Translations under genes and position numbers: made by a program
The notes under the pieces: model-generated
Seen by the model: only the letters and a program-made list of their open reading frames with translations
Told to the model about the DNA's origin: nothing
Database searches by the model: none
NCBI RefSeq assembly: GCF_003574835.2
Contig: NZ_CP063196.1
Location: 4,340,001 to 4,404,000 of the forward strand
Source of the DNA: Thermobifida halotolerans
Lineage (GTDB): Bacteria; Actinomycetota; Actinomycetes; Streptosporangiales; Streptosporangiaceae
Direction: 5' to 3'
Length of the DNA: 64,000 nt
Shown: in pieces, positions 27,220 through 35,551 of the stretch
How the letters are laid out: each line of letters begins with the position of its first letter
How positions within the stretch are numbered: the first letter of the stretch is position 1

Positions 27220-27702
27220 TCAGGCCGAGGAGGCGCGCGGGAACGCCGGAGCGGTCTCCGGGGTCACCGCCATGACCGGGATGTCGATGACCGCCCAGAC
27301 GGTCGTGGTGCTGTCGTCCACTTCCGTGCCCCACTTGCTGGCGAGCCGCTGCACGATCCCCAACCCCCGACCGCCCAGCGCCGAGACCGACGGGCTCGCC
27401 AGTCTCGGCAGGGTCTCACCGCCGCCGTCGCTCACCGCGATCTCCACCCAGTTTCCCTCCGACGGCTCCGGCGCTTCGGAGGCACGCACCAGGGACCACG
27501 CCACCCGGACCTGTTCCGGTGGGTGGGGCGGAGGCAGCGGAGCCGCGTGACGCAACGCGTTGACCAGCAGCTCGGTGAGGACGATCGCGGCGTCGTCCAC
27601 CAGTGACCGGACCACTCCCATGCTCCGCAGATCCGCGCAGAGATACCGGCGTGCAACGGCGACACTCGATGGCGCATGTGGCAGCAGTACGGCCCGCGAC
27701 AC
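27220..27702 (-). CDS. RsbW-like ATP-binding anti-sigma kinase
   Basis: A 160-residue protein with a GHKL/HATPase_c fold: the N box ELLVNALRHA, the G1 box AVSDGGGE and G2 box GGRGLGIVQRLA. Such stand-alone HATPase proteins phosphorylate STAS antagonists and bind sigma factors; this one lies upstream of a STAS gene, its likely partner. The GTG at 27702 has GAGGAG 7 bases upstream and is preferred to the GTG at 27738. No sigma factor gene is in the window. Confidence 0.88.
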   Translation of the reverse strand: MSRAVLLPHAPSSVAVARRYLCADLRSMGVVRSLVDDAAIVLTELLVNALRHAAPLPPPHPPEQVRVAWSLVRASEAPEPSEGNWVEIAVSDGGGETLPRLASPSVSALGGRGLGIVQRLASKWGTEVDDSTTTVWAVIDIPVMAVTPETAPAFPRASSA

Positions 27703-27907
27703 GTCCCCACTCCTCAGTTCCCCGATGCCCGCCGGCACTCCGACGCGTCGACACGACGGCGCGGAGGCGACGACCTGTTCGTCCTACTGGTTCTGTCGGT
27801 TGTCGATCGACCACCGTGCGATGCCGTCCCGGATCTCACCAGGGGCGAAATGCCCGGTTCAGCAGCCCGGGAAACTCCTCCCGGAGACTTCGGTGGAAGC
27901 GGCCCCC

Positions 27908-29836
27908 TCACCCGGGGCTTCCGCTGTTCTCGCTCTGGGCGGAGACCTCCACTTTCTCACCAGAATCACCCGAATGGTCCGAAGCGCACTGTAACGTGAA
28001 TCTCATCCGGGTTCCCCGGGGTTTGTTGGGATGGGCACTGATACGGCCGTTCTGCGCCTCCGCCAACTGCTGCACGATGTACAAGCCCAGCCCGAACCCC
28101 CCGAACCTGCGTCGATCCCCCGTCTCCCCCTGGACGAAACGCTCGAAGATCCGTCCGGAGTCGGTCGAGTCGATCCCCACCCCCTCGTCGACGACGGTGA
28201 TGACCACGTGGCCGTCCTCCTCCGCCGCGGCCACCGTCACCGCTCCCCCGTCCGGGGAGTACTTCAACGCGTTCTCCAGCAACTGACTGATGATCACGTC
28301 GGTGGCCTCGGGATCGGCGAACACCTCCGGCAACCGCTCCGGTATCCGCAGTTCCAGCTCGTGGTCGGTGACCAGGGGACGGAACGCCGCGAACACCCCG
28401 CGCAGCGACTCCCGAACGTCGCAGGCCCGGATCTTCACCGGCAACTGGCCGCTTCCGGCCTGGACTCCCAGCAGCAGGTTGTCGACCAGGCGCGCCATCC
28501 GCTCGGAGCGATCGGCGATCAACTCCATGTAGCAGCGCCGGTCCTGGTCGGAGATCTGCTCCCAGTGCTCGATCAGCGTGCTGGAGAGTCCGCGCACGAC
28601 CGTGAGCGGCGTGCGCAGCTCATGGCCCGCCGTGGCCAGGAAGAGGTCCTTCTGCTCCTCCAGCTCCTTGGCCGGGGTGATGTCACGGAAGTCGACCACC
28701 CGTTCCCGGGTGCCCGAGATGTCGGTGACCAGGATCTCCAGCCAGCGGCCGTTACCCATCTGGTACCTGACGAGTTCTCCCGGTTCCGTCGGGAGCGGGA
28801 ACGGGGGCGGGTTGCCGACGACCTCCGCCCGCCCGTAGCCGGTCAGCTCAGCGGCGGCACGGTTCCACTTGCGCACCCGCCCCCAGCGGTCCAGCACCGA
28901 GATGCCGTCGGCGCTGGCCTCCACGATCGCGTGCTCGTGGGCGCGCTGACGCACCGTCTCCTTGTAGGCCATGGCGTTGCCGAGCGCGATCCCCGCGTGC
29001 GCCGCCAACAGCTCCAGCATCTCGATCTCGACGTGGCTGATCCGTCGCCTGCGGTACAGCGCGTACAACGCGCCGTAGGGGCGTCCCCGCACGTCACAGA
29101 CGCACAGCGCAACCGTGTGCAGCCCCTCCAGGTCGGCCCACACCAACTCCTGCAGCGGCCGGACCTCGTCCGTTGTCAGCAGCACCTTCTTGCCGCTGGC
29201 CAGAAGCTCACCGAACAGGCTCTGCCGCAGAGGGGTCTCGAAGCCGAGCAACTTCCGCGACAGCCGGGTGACACTGGCCAGCTTGAGGGAGTCCCCCTCG
29301 ATCAGCGCGAAACCGCCCGCGTCCGCGCCGGTGAGTTCGGTGAGGCCGCACACGACCCGGTCGAGGACCTCCTCGATGTCCTGGTCGGCACTGATGTCGG
29401 TCATCATGTCGGTGAGCCGCCGCACCAGATGCGCGCGCTCGGCCAGGTGCAGCAGTTCGAGCTCGTTCTCCGTGGGGGTCATGGTGTGCGGATGGAAGAC
29501 GCACACCCACCCGCCCATGGCCCCGTGCACGTCGGTGAGCCGGTTGAAGCTGGCCCGCACGTCGAGCAGATCGCCGTCGCGGTGAATCCGCCTGGTGGTG
29601 ATCGAGATCGGCTGACCGACCCGCACCCGCTCGAGAACCGCGTGGTACTCGGCCTTCCGGTCATCGGGCACCATCGGGACCGGGTGGCCGATGACCTCGG
29701 TGAGCGTCCAGCCGAACAGGTCCTCTGCTCCCTTGTTCCACTGGACGACCCGCTGGTCGATGTCCAGGACGACGACGGCGTCAGCCACTGCGGCCACCAC
29801 GGCCTCAGCGGTGAAGGTTGCCGAGTCGAATCTCAC
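27908..29836 (-). CDS. PAS-GAF-PAS hybrid sensor histidine kinase
   Basis: A 642-residue soluble sensor kinase. Order: PAS (about 10-115, VVQWNKGAEDLFGW), GAF (about 145-295), PAS (about 305-395, VRKWNRAAAELTGY), HisKA with the phospho-acceptor His near residue 405 (ATAGHELRTPLTVV), and HATPase_c (QLLENALKYSPDGG, VDEGVGID, GFGLGLYIVQQL). Lack of transmembrane helices suggests an intracellular signal. The start is GTG at 29836. No response regulator is adjacent; the nearest upstream gene is a rhodanese on the same strand. Target unknown. Confidence 0.92.
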   Translation of the reverse strand: MRFDSATFTAEAVVAAVADAVVVLDIDQRVVQWNKGAEDLFGWTLTEVIGHPVPMVPDDRKAEYHAVLERVRVGQPISITTRRIHRDGDLLDVRASFNRLTDVHGAMGGWVCVFHPHTMTPTENELELLHLAERAHLVRRLTDMMTDISADQDIEEVLDRVVCGLTELTGADAGGFALIEGDSLKLASVTRLSRKLLGFETPLRQSLFGELLASGKKVLLTTDEVRPLQELVWADLEGLHTVALCVCDVRGRPYGALYALYRRRRISHVEIEMLELLAAHAGIALGNAMAYKETVRQRAHEHAIVEASADGISVLDRWGRVRKWNRAAAELTGYGRAEVVGNPPPFPLPTEPGELVRYQMGNGRWLEILVTDISGTRERVVDFRDITPAKELEEQKDLFLATAGHELRTPLTVVRGLSSTLIEHWEQISDQDRRCYMELIADRSERMARLVDNLLLGVQAGSGQLPVKIRACDVRESLRGVFAAFRPLVTDHELELRIPERLPEVFADPEATDVIISQLLENALKYSPDGGAVTVAAAEEDGHVVITVVDEGVGIDSTDSGRIFERFVQGETGDRRRFGGFGLGLYIVQQLAEAQNGRISAHPNKPRGTRMRFTLQCASDHSGDSGEKVEVSAQSENSGSPG

Positions 29837-29962
29837 CTACGCCATAGTGCCACTCGGGAAGCCCTCCGTGGCGGGGGATTGGCGGAGGTCGGTCCAAATT
29901 CCGTCACCCGGACGCCCCCGGGGAGGTCGCCGAGCCCGTCCGCCCTCCTCACCGTCCCGGCC

Positions 29963-30295
29963 TCAGACGACCACCGGAGACCGACCGTCCTCACTGACCA
30001 TGGGACGTCCGGCCAGCGCCCAGGCGCTCATGCCCCCGGCGACGTTCGCCGTCCGCCATCCGGCCTCGTTGAGGACCTGGACCGCCTGCGCGGAACGACC
30101 GCCGACCCGGCAGACGACATACACCTGGGCGTCCCTCGGAATCTCTCCGGCGCGGCGCGCCAACTCCCCCAGGGGAATGTGCACGGCACCGGGAGCGTGT
30201 CCCGCACGCCATTCGTCGTCCTCGCGGACGTCGAGCAGGTAACCGTCTTCGGGCACCGCGTTGACCTCGACCACCGGAATACTGGCAGCGGACAC
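29963..30295 (-). CDS. Single-domain rhodanese sulfurtransferase
   Basis: A 110-residue rhodanese domain. The active-site loop CRVGGRSA carries the catalytic Cys about residue 62 and the CxxGxR pattern; LLDVREDDEWRAGHAPGAVHIP is the N-terminal signature. It transfers sulfane sulfur to thiol acceptors in the cytosol. The GTG at 30295 has GGAAAGG upstream. It may be co-transcribed with the histidine kinase 126 bases downstream. Confidence 0.9.
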   Translation of the reverse strand: MSAASIPVVEVNAVPEDGYLLDVREDDEWRAGHAPGAVHIPLGELARRAGEIPRDAQVYVVCRVGGRSAQAVQVLNEAGWRTANVAGGMSAWALAGRPMVSEDGRSPVVV

Positions 30296-30375
30296 CGGGA
30301 CACCTTTCCGTCACATCACGTCACCGACACGTCGCGCACCGGGAACCCCATCCCGTTCACGCACGTCTCAAGGGT

Positions 30376-30858
30376 ATGCGCAGCCTCATCCCGACCACCT
30401 CGCGGATTCCGCTCACCGTGCTCGTCGCCACGGGCGTCCTGCTCTCCGGCTGCGGGGAGACGACCGTCACCCCGGGCGATCCGGGGCAGACCTCCGCGGA
30501 GTCCCCGTCCACCCGGCGTCCGCGAATCGAACTGACCATCGAGCGGGACGTGTCGTCCGAGGCCGACGGCTCCACGGGGCTCGACGGATTCTCTCCGGGG
30601 GTGTGGACACTGACCTGCGATCCGGTCGGTGGCGACCACCCCGACCCCGAGGCCGCCTGCGCGGCGCTGGAGGAGGCGGGGATCGAGGTCTTCGCCCCGG
30701 TTCCCGAGGACCAGCCCTGCACCATGATCTACGGCGGCCCGGAGACCGCGACCGTCACCGGACGCATCGGGGACACCGAGGTGAACGCCGAGTTCTCCCG
30801 CACCAACGGCTGCGAGATCGACCGCTGGGAGCGGCTGTCCCCACTGCTGAACCCGTGA
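30376..30858 (+). CDS. Lipoprotein with subtilisin-inhibitor-like (SSI) domain
   Basis: A 160-residue secreted lipoprotein. The signal peptide ends in the lipobox LLSGC (Cys 26), so it should be anchored on the outer face of the membrane. After a Ser/Thr/Pro-rich spacer, residues about 75-160 match the Streptomyces subtilisin inhibitor fold: LTCDPVGGDHPDPEAACAAL, the reactive-loop-like QPCTMIYGG (P1-P1' probably Met-Ile by analogy with SSI) and NGCEIDRW. Four Cys fit the two SSI disulfides. SSI proteins are normally free secreted inhibitors; a membrane-tethered form is less usual. Divergent from the rhodanese gene. Confidence 0.82.
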   Translation: MRSLIPTTSRIPLTVLVATGVLLSGCGETTVTPGDPGQTSAESPSTRRPRIELTIERDVSSEADGSTGLDGFSPGVWTLTCDPVGGDHPDPEAACAALEEAGIEVFAPVPEDQPCTMIYGGPETATVTGRIGDTEVNAEFSRTNGCEIDRWERLSPLLNP

Positions 30859-30869
30859 AGGGAGCCCCC

Positions 30870-30903
30870 CGAAAAAGCAAAACCCCGGCCATGGGGCCGG
30901 GGT
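30870..30903 (-). terminator. Rho-independent terminator of tRNA-Leu
   Basis: Reading leftward, a 9-base stem (30895-30903 with 30882-30890) is followed by a T-rich run TTTTGCTTTTT. It directly follows the tRNA-Leu gene. Confidence 0.85.
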
Positions 30904-30908
30904 CTCTG

Positions 30909-30991
30909 TGGGCGAGGAGGGATTTGAACCCTCACATCCTTTCGGACACACGGACCTGAACCGTGCGCGTCTACCGTTCCGCCACCCGCCC
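30909..30991 (-). tRNA. tRNA-Leu (anticodon CAG)
   Basis: An 83-base type II tRNA. The acceptor stem GGGCGGG pairs with CTCGCCC (one G-T). The anticodon stem CACGG/CCGTG closes loop TTCAGGT, giving CAG for codon CUG. A long variable arm and the GGTTCAAAT T-loop are present. CCA is not encoded. Confidence 0.95.
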
Positions 30992-31205
30992 GAGTGACAC
31001 TCACCGCGTCTGTCGACATAGTATCGACCTGGGAGTTCCCCGGGTCGTTCCCTTTCGACGTGTTCAAGGCTAGCACGCTCGCGGAGGGGCTCGTGCCACC
31101 TCTTCTCCACCGGTCGTTCGGTAACGAGTCCGTCTGGTGAAGCAAAAGAGGCCGTAGCCCGGTTACGATCATCTCATCGGGACGTGGAGTCAAGGGAGGT
31201 ACCTC

Positions 31206-31967
31206 GTGGGAGTGCTTCAACGCTTCGAGCGCCGGCTCGAAGGGATGATCGAAGGCACCTTCGCGCGAGCCTTCAAGTCGGAGCTCCAGCCCGTCGAGGT
31301 CGCCAGCAACGTGCAACGAGAGATGGACGAGCGCGCCGCGATCGTCGCTCAAGGCCGCACCCTGGTCCCCAACGACTTCGTCGTGGAACTCTCCGGCTCG
31401 GACAGGGAGCGACTCGCCGTCTACGCGGACAACCTCGGCCAGGAGCTGGCCAAGCTGGCCCGCGAGTACGCCACCGAACAGGGCTACTCGTTCGTCGGTC
31501 CGGTCCGGGTGCGGTTCGAGACGGCCGACGACCTCCAGACCGGCCGGTTCCGGGTTCGTTCCGCTGTCATCCGTGGAGACACCTTCAAAGACGGCGAGAT
31601 CATCAAGCCGGTCACCGATCACCCCCGCCACGGAAACGCGGTTCCGGGCCGCCCCCGACTGCTGCTGTCCCCCGGCGGTGCGGCGGCCGAAGGCACCTTC
31701 ACCGCGCAGGGGTCGCAGCAGGCCTACGAGCTGACCTCCGAGGTGACGCTCCTGGGGCGGGGCACCGACTGCGATCTGAGACTGGTGGACAACGGTGTCT
31801 CACGTCACCACGCGGAGATCCGGGTGGAGGGCGCCGAGGCCGTCCTTGTGGACCTGAACTCCACCAACGGAACCTTCGTCAACGGCCAGCAGGTCAAACG
31901 GGCACGTCTCGTCGACGGCACCCGGATCAGCCTCGGCAGGACGACGATGACGTTCCGGCGCGACTGA
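31206..31967 (+). CDS. fhaA: FhaA: DUF3662 plus FHA-domain signalling protein
   Basis: A 253-residue cytoplasmic protein with an N-terminal DUF3662 domain (1-125, VLQRFERRLEGMIEGTFARAF) and a C-terminal FHA domain (about 165-253, LLGRGTDCDLRL, VSRHHAEI, DLNSTNGTFVNG). In mycobacteria FhaA binds phosphorylated MviN to control peptidoglycan precursor export and is a PknB substrate. The central linker is shorter than in M. tuberculosis FhaA (527 residues). GTG start with GGGAGG upstream. It heads the fhaA-to-pknB block but is separated from fhaB by a hairpin and 260 bases. Confidence 0.95.
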   Translation: MGVLQRFERRLEGMIEGTFARAFKSELQPVEVASNVQREMDERAAIVAQGRTLVPNDFVVELSGSDRERLAVYADNLGQELAKLAREYATEQGYSFVGPVRVRFETADDLQTGRFRVRSAVIRGDTFKDGEIIKPVTDHPRHGNAVPGRPRLLLSPGGAAAEGTFTAQGSQQAYELTSEVTLLGRGTDCDLRLVDNGVSRHHAEIRVEGAEAVLVDLNSTNGTFVNGQQVKRARLVDGTRISLGRTTMTFRRD

Positions 31968-31986
31968 ACAACTGAATCAGGCAACG

Positions 31987-32018
31987 AGACCCGCGACGTT
32001 ACGTGACGTAGCGGGTCT
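31987..32018 (+). terminator. Hairpin after fhaA
   Basis: Eight-base arms AGACCCGC/GCGGGTCT with an inner ACGT/ACGT pairing, followed by TTCCCC. It likely separates fhaA transcription from the fhaB operon, which would then have its own promoter in 32019-32229. Confidence 0.6.
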
Positions 32019-32229
32019 TCCCCATAGCGACACCAATCATGCCGAGGCAATTATTCATCCCCCCAGCAGGACTTTATTCCGAATACCGCTTCAATCGGGC
32101 ACAATAACCGGGTCCAATGGGTTCACCTGGCTTCCGAGGCGGTAGGCACGGTTCGACGCGACAGTACGCGCTGGCGGAGCCATCACCGCTGACCCAGCCG
32201 GAGCACGACAGGGGCTGAAGAGCACTGCA

Positions 32230-32712
32230 ATGTCCGAGTTGACTCTCATGTTGATCAAGCTCGCGTTCCTCGCGGTGCTGTGGCTGTTCATCATCATGGC
32301 GGTGGGAGTGATCCGCACCGACCTGTTCGGCCCTGCCACCAGCAAGAAACGCGGCTCCGCCCGCGGCGGCCGAGAGGCCGGACGCCCCAAACCCGCCCGC
32401 CCCGCACGCGGGCGGCGCAACGAACCCCGCGCCCTGGTTGTCACCAAGGGTCCCCTGGCGGGGACAACCATCGACCTCACCGCCCAGCCGATCACCATCG
32501 GCCGCGCCAAGGACTCCACCCTCGTCATCAACGACGACTACGCCTCGGGGCGGCACGCCCGACTCTTCCCCGACAACGGCCGCTGGATCGTCGAGGACCT
32601 CGGTTCGACGAACGGCACCTACCTCGGCACGGCCCGGCTGACCCGCCCGCAGCCCGTCTCCGTAGGCCAGCCCATCCGCATCGGCAAGACCGTTCTGGAA
32701 CTACGCAAATGA
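32230..32712 (+). CDS. fhaB: FhaB (FipA): membrane-anchored FHA protein
   Basis: A 160-residue protein with one N-terminal transmembrane helix (about 7-27), a basic linker, and an FHA domain (about 68-158; ITIGRAKDSTLVI, ASGRHARL, EDLGSTNGTYLG). It is a substrate of the Pkn kinases and in mycobacteria links FtsZ and FtsQ. Its stop overlaps the pstP start (ATGA). Confidence 0.95.
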   Translation: MSELTLMLIKLAFLAVLWLFIIMAVGVIRTDLFGPATSKKRGSARGGREAGRPKPARPARGRRNEPRALVVTKGPLAGTTIDLTAQPITIGRAKDSTLVINDDYASGRHARLFPDNGRWIVEDLGSTNGTYLGTARLTRPQPVSVGQPIRIGKTVLELRK

Positions 32713-34112
32713 CCATCGCACTTCGATACGCGGCGTACTCCGACGTCGGCTGCCTGCGAGAGGGCAACGAGGACTCCGGTTACGCGGGACCCAATCTGCT
32801 CGTCGTGGCCGACGGGATGGGCGGACACGCGGGTGGCGAGATCGCCAGCGCGCTGGCTGTGCACTCGTTGATGCCCCTGGACGAGGACATGCCCGGCAGC
32901 GAAATGGTCCGCGCCCTCGAGAACGCCGTCGCGGCGGCGAACGACGCGCTGGCCCGCAGGGTCATCCAGGAACCCCACCTGGAGAACATGGGCACCACGC
33001 TGACCGCCATGCTGTGGTCGGGCGCGCGGACGGTCCTGGTCCACGTCGGCGACTCACGCGCCTACCTGCTGCGCAACAACGAACTCCAGCAGATCACCAG
33101 CGACCACACCCTGGTGCAGACCCTGGTGGACGAGGGGAAGATCACCGAGGACGAGGTCGCCACCCACCCCCAGCGCTCCCTCCTGCTGCGCGCCATCCAG
33201 GGCCAGGGACGCGTCGATCCGGACCTGTCCGTGCGAGAGGCCCAGATCGGCGACCGTTACCTGCTCTGCTCCGACGGCCTGTCCGGAGTGGTCAGCAAGG
33301 AGACCATCCACGAGACGCTCGCCACGGAGCGCAGTCCCGAGACGGCGGCGACCCGACTCATCGAACTGGCCATCCGCGGCGGCGGTCCCGACAACATCAC
33401 CGCCGTGGTCGCCGACGTGATCGACACCGCCGTCGATCCGCTCGGTCCGACAGCCACTCCCACCCTGGTCGGCGCGGCGAGCCAGCGTCGGGAACCGGCC
33501 GTGACGTCCGACACCCCGGCCGGACGCGCCCAGGAGTTGACGCGCGGCGCCGGCGACACCGCCGAGATGGACCGCATCCCCTCCTACGACCCCGAGGACG
33601 ACGAGCCCGACCCGCCGCGCACCCAGCGCTGGTGGCCGATGGTGCTCACCTTCCTCGTCCTGGTGGCGATCGTGGCGGGGGCCGGCTTCTACTTCGGCCG
33701 CCAGTTCCTGGCGAGCCAGTACTTCGTGGGTGCCAGCGAGGACGGCGAAGTCGCGATCTACCAGGGCATCAACACCGACGTCGCGGGATACAGCCTGGCG
33801 ACCGAGGTACAGCGCACCGACATTCCGCTGGACGGGCTCCCCGACACCGAACGCGAGTCGGTGGAACGCAGCATCACCGTCGACAGCCTCGACGAGGCGG
33901 AGGAGCGTGTCGCCACCCTGCGGGAGACCTTCGAGGCCTGTGAGCGGGAGCCCTCCTCCTGCGGCCTCGACGACACCGACAACGGCGTCGCGCCGACCTC
34001 CGCGCCCACAGGGGACGAGGAGGCGCAGACGCCAGGAACCTCCGCCCGGGAACCCGCGTCTCAACCCAATGAGACGGACCAGGGTGGGCAGGACACGGGA
34101 GGCGAGCAATGA
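32709..34112 (+). CDS. pstP: PstP: PP2C-type Ser/Thr phosphatase
   Basis: A 467-residue membrane phosphatase that reverses PknA/PknB phosphorylation. The catalytic PP2C domain (1-240) shows EGNEDSGY, VADGMGGHAGGE, VHVGDSRAYLLR, CSDGLSG and GGPDNITAVVAD, supplying the metal-binding Asp residues. An acidic linker, one transmembrane helix (about 315-335, WWPMVLTFLVLVAIVAGAGF) and an extracellular tail rich in acidic residues, Thr, Pro and Gln follow. The start codon ATG at 32709 overlaps the fhaB stop, and its stop overlaps the rodA start. Confidence 0.95.
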   Translation: MTIALRYAAYSDVGCLREGNEDSGYAGPNLLVVADGMGGHAGGEIASALAVHSLMPLDEDMPGSEMVRALENAVAAANDALARRVIQEPHLENMGTTLTAMLWSGARTVLVHVGDSRAYLLRNNELQQITSDHTLVQTLVDEGKITEDEVATHPQRSLLLRAIQGQGRVDPDLSVREAQIGDRYLLCSDGLSGVVSKETIHETLATERSPETAATRLIELAIRGGGPDNITAVVADVIDTAVDPLGPTATPTLVGAASQRREPAVTSDTPAGRAQELTRGAGDTAEMDRIPSYDPEDDEPDPPRTQRWWPMVLTFLVLVAIVAGAGFYFGRQFLASQYFVGASEDGEVAIYQGINTDVAGYSLATEVQRTDIPLDGLPDTERESVERSITVDSLDEAEERVATLRETFEACEREPSSCGLDDTDNGVAPTSAPTGDEEAQTPGTSAREPASQPNETDQGGQDTGGEQ

Positions 34113-35551
34113 GCGACGCACTGTCGACCGCGCTGCCGCCGGTCAAACGGCGTAACGCCGAACTGGTCATGCTGCTGATCTCGATCGGCATCACGCTGTT
34201 CGCGATGATCGAGGCGAGCCTGACCCGCAACGGTGAGATGCCGCCGAACCTGTTCCTGTACGGGGGGCTGTTCGGCGGTCTGACACTGCTGGCCCACGTC
34301 TTCATCCGTTTCTTCGCGCCCTACGCCGACCCGCTGCTGCTGCCGCTGGCCACCCTCCTCAACGGACTGGGCATCGCCATGCTGTGGCGCCTGTTCGAGG
34401 CCACCGGCAGCACCGACAACGGCAGCGCGATGGACCAGTTGATCCTGACCGCGGGCAGCCTGGTGGTCTTCGCCGCGATCGTGTACTTCCTCAAGGAGCC
34501 GCGGGTCCTGCAGCGCTACCCCTACCTCACGGCGCTCTGCGCGGTGTTCCTGCTGCTCCTCCCGCTGATCCCCGGCCTGGGCATGACCATCAACGGTGCC
34601 CGGCAGTGGATCAACCTGGGCGTCACCAGCCTCCAGCCGTCCGAGTTCGCCAAGATCGCGCTGGTCGTCTTCCTGTCCGGATACATGGTCACCAAGCGCG
34701 ACGTGCTCTCCCTCGTGAGCAAGCCGGTCAAGATCGGTCCGATCAAGGTACTGGAACTGCCCCGGATGCGCGACCTGGCCCCGATGGCCGTCATGTGGGG
34801 CTTCTGCATCATCGTCCTGGTCATCCTGATGAACGACCTGGGCACCTCACTGCTGCTGTTCGGCACCTTCCTCGCGATGATCTACGTCGCCACGCAACGC
34901 TCCTCGTGGATCATCCTGGGCCTGAGCGCGTTCTTCGGCGCCTGCGCCCTGCTGTACCCGTTCGTCCCGCACTTCCGGACCCGCGTGGTCACCTGGCTGG
35001 ACGCCTTCAGCCCCGAGGTGTTCTGCACCGACGAGGTCATCGCCAACAACACCGACGCCTTCTGCGTGCAGGCCGGACAGACCAGTCAGCAGCTCGTACA
35101 GGGCCTGTTCGCGATGGGCGAGGGCGGCATTCTGGGTGCCGGACTGGGCGGCGGCAAGCCCGGTCACGTCCCCGAGGTGCAGAACGACTTCATCTTCAGC
35201 GCGTTCGGCGAGGAGCTCGGGCTCACCGGGCTCATGGTGATGCTGTTCGCGCTGGCCCTGCTCGCCGAACGGGGCATGCGCATCGCGCTGGCCTCCCGGG
35301 AGCTGTTCGTCAAGATGTTCGCCTCGGGAATCTCGTTCCTCATCGCCTTCCAGAGCTTCGTGGTCATCGGCGGCGTCACCCGCGTCATCCCGATGACCGG
35401 TGCGACCATCCCCTTCGTGGCCAAGGGTGGTTCCGCGCTGCTGTCCAGTTGGATCATGCTCGCCCTGCTGGTCCGGATGAGTAACAACGCCCGTAAACCG
35501 GCCCCCGTGGCCATCCAGGACGAGGGGGCGACCCAGGTGATCTCCCGATGA
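34109..35551 (+). CDS. rodA: RodA/FtsW-family peptidoglycan glycosyltransferase
   Basis: A 480-residue SEDS-family polytopic membrane protein that polymerises lipid II. About ten to twelve transmembrane helices are visible. Family signatures are NGARQWINLGVTSLQPSEFAK, the FAMGEGGILGAGLGGG region and NDFIFSAFGEELGL. It pairs with the class B PBP encoded immediately downstream (ATGA overlap). In this conserved cluster the gene is called rodA or ftsW; its partner pbpA suggests elongation or polar growth. Confidence 0.95.
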   Translation: MSDALSTALPPVKRRNAELVMLLISIGITLFAMIEASLTRNGEMPPNLFLYGGLFGGLTLLAHVFIRFFAPYADPLLLPLATLLNGLGIAMLWRLFEATGSTDNGSAMDQLILTAGSLVVFAAIVYFLKEPRVLQRYPYLTALCAVFLLLLPLIPGLGMTINGARQWINLGVTSLQPSEFAKIALVVFLSGYMVTKRDVLSLVSKPVKIGPIKVLELPRMRDLAPMAVMWGFCIIVLVILMNDLGTSLLLFGTFLAMIYVATQRSSWIILGLSAFFGACALLYPFVPHFRTRVVTWLDAFSPEVFCTDEVIANNTDAFCVQAGQTSQQLVQGLFAMGEGGILGAGLGGGKPGHVPEVQNDFIFSAFGEELGLTGLMVMLFALALLAERGMRIALASRELFVKMFASGISFLIAFQSFVVIGGVTRVIPMTGATIPFVAKGGSALLSSWIMLALLVRMSNNARKPAPVAIQDEGATQVISR

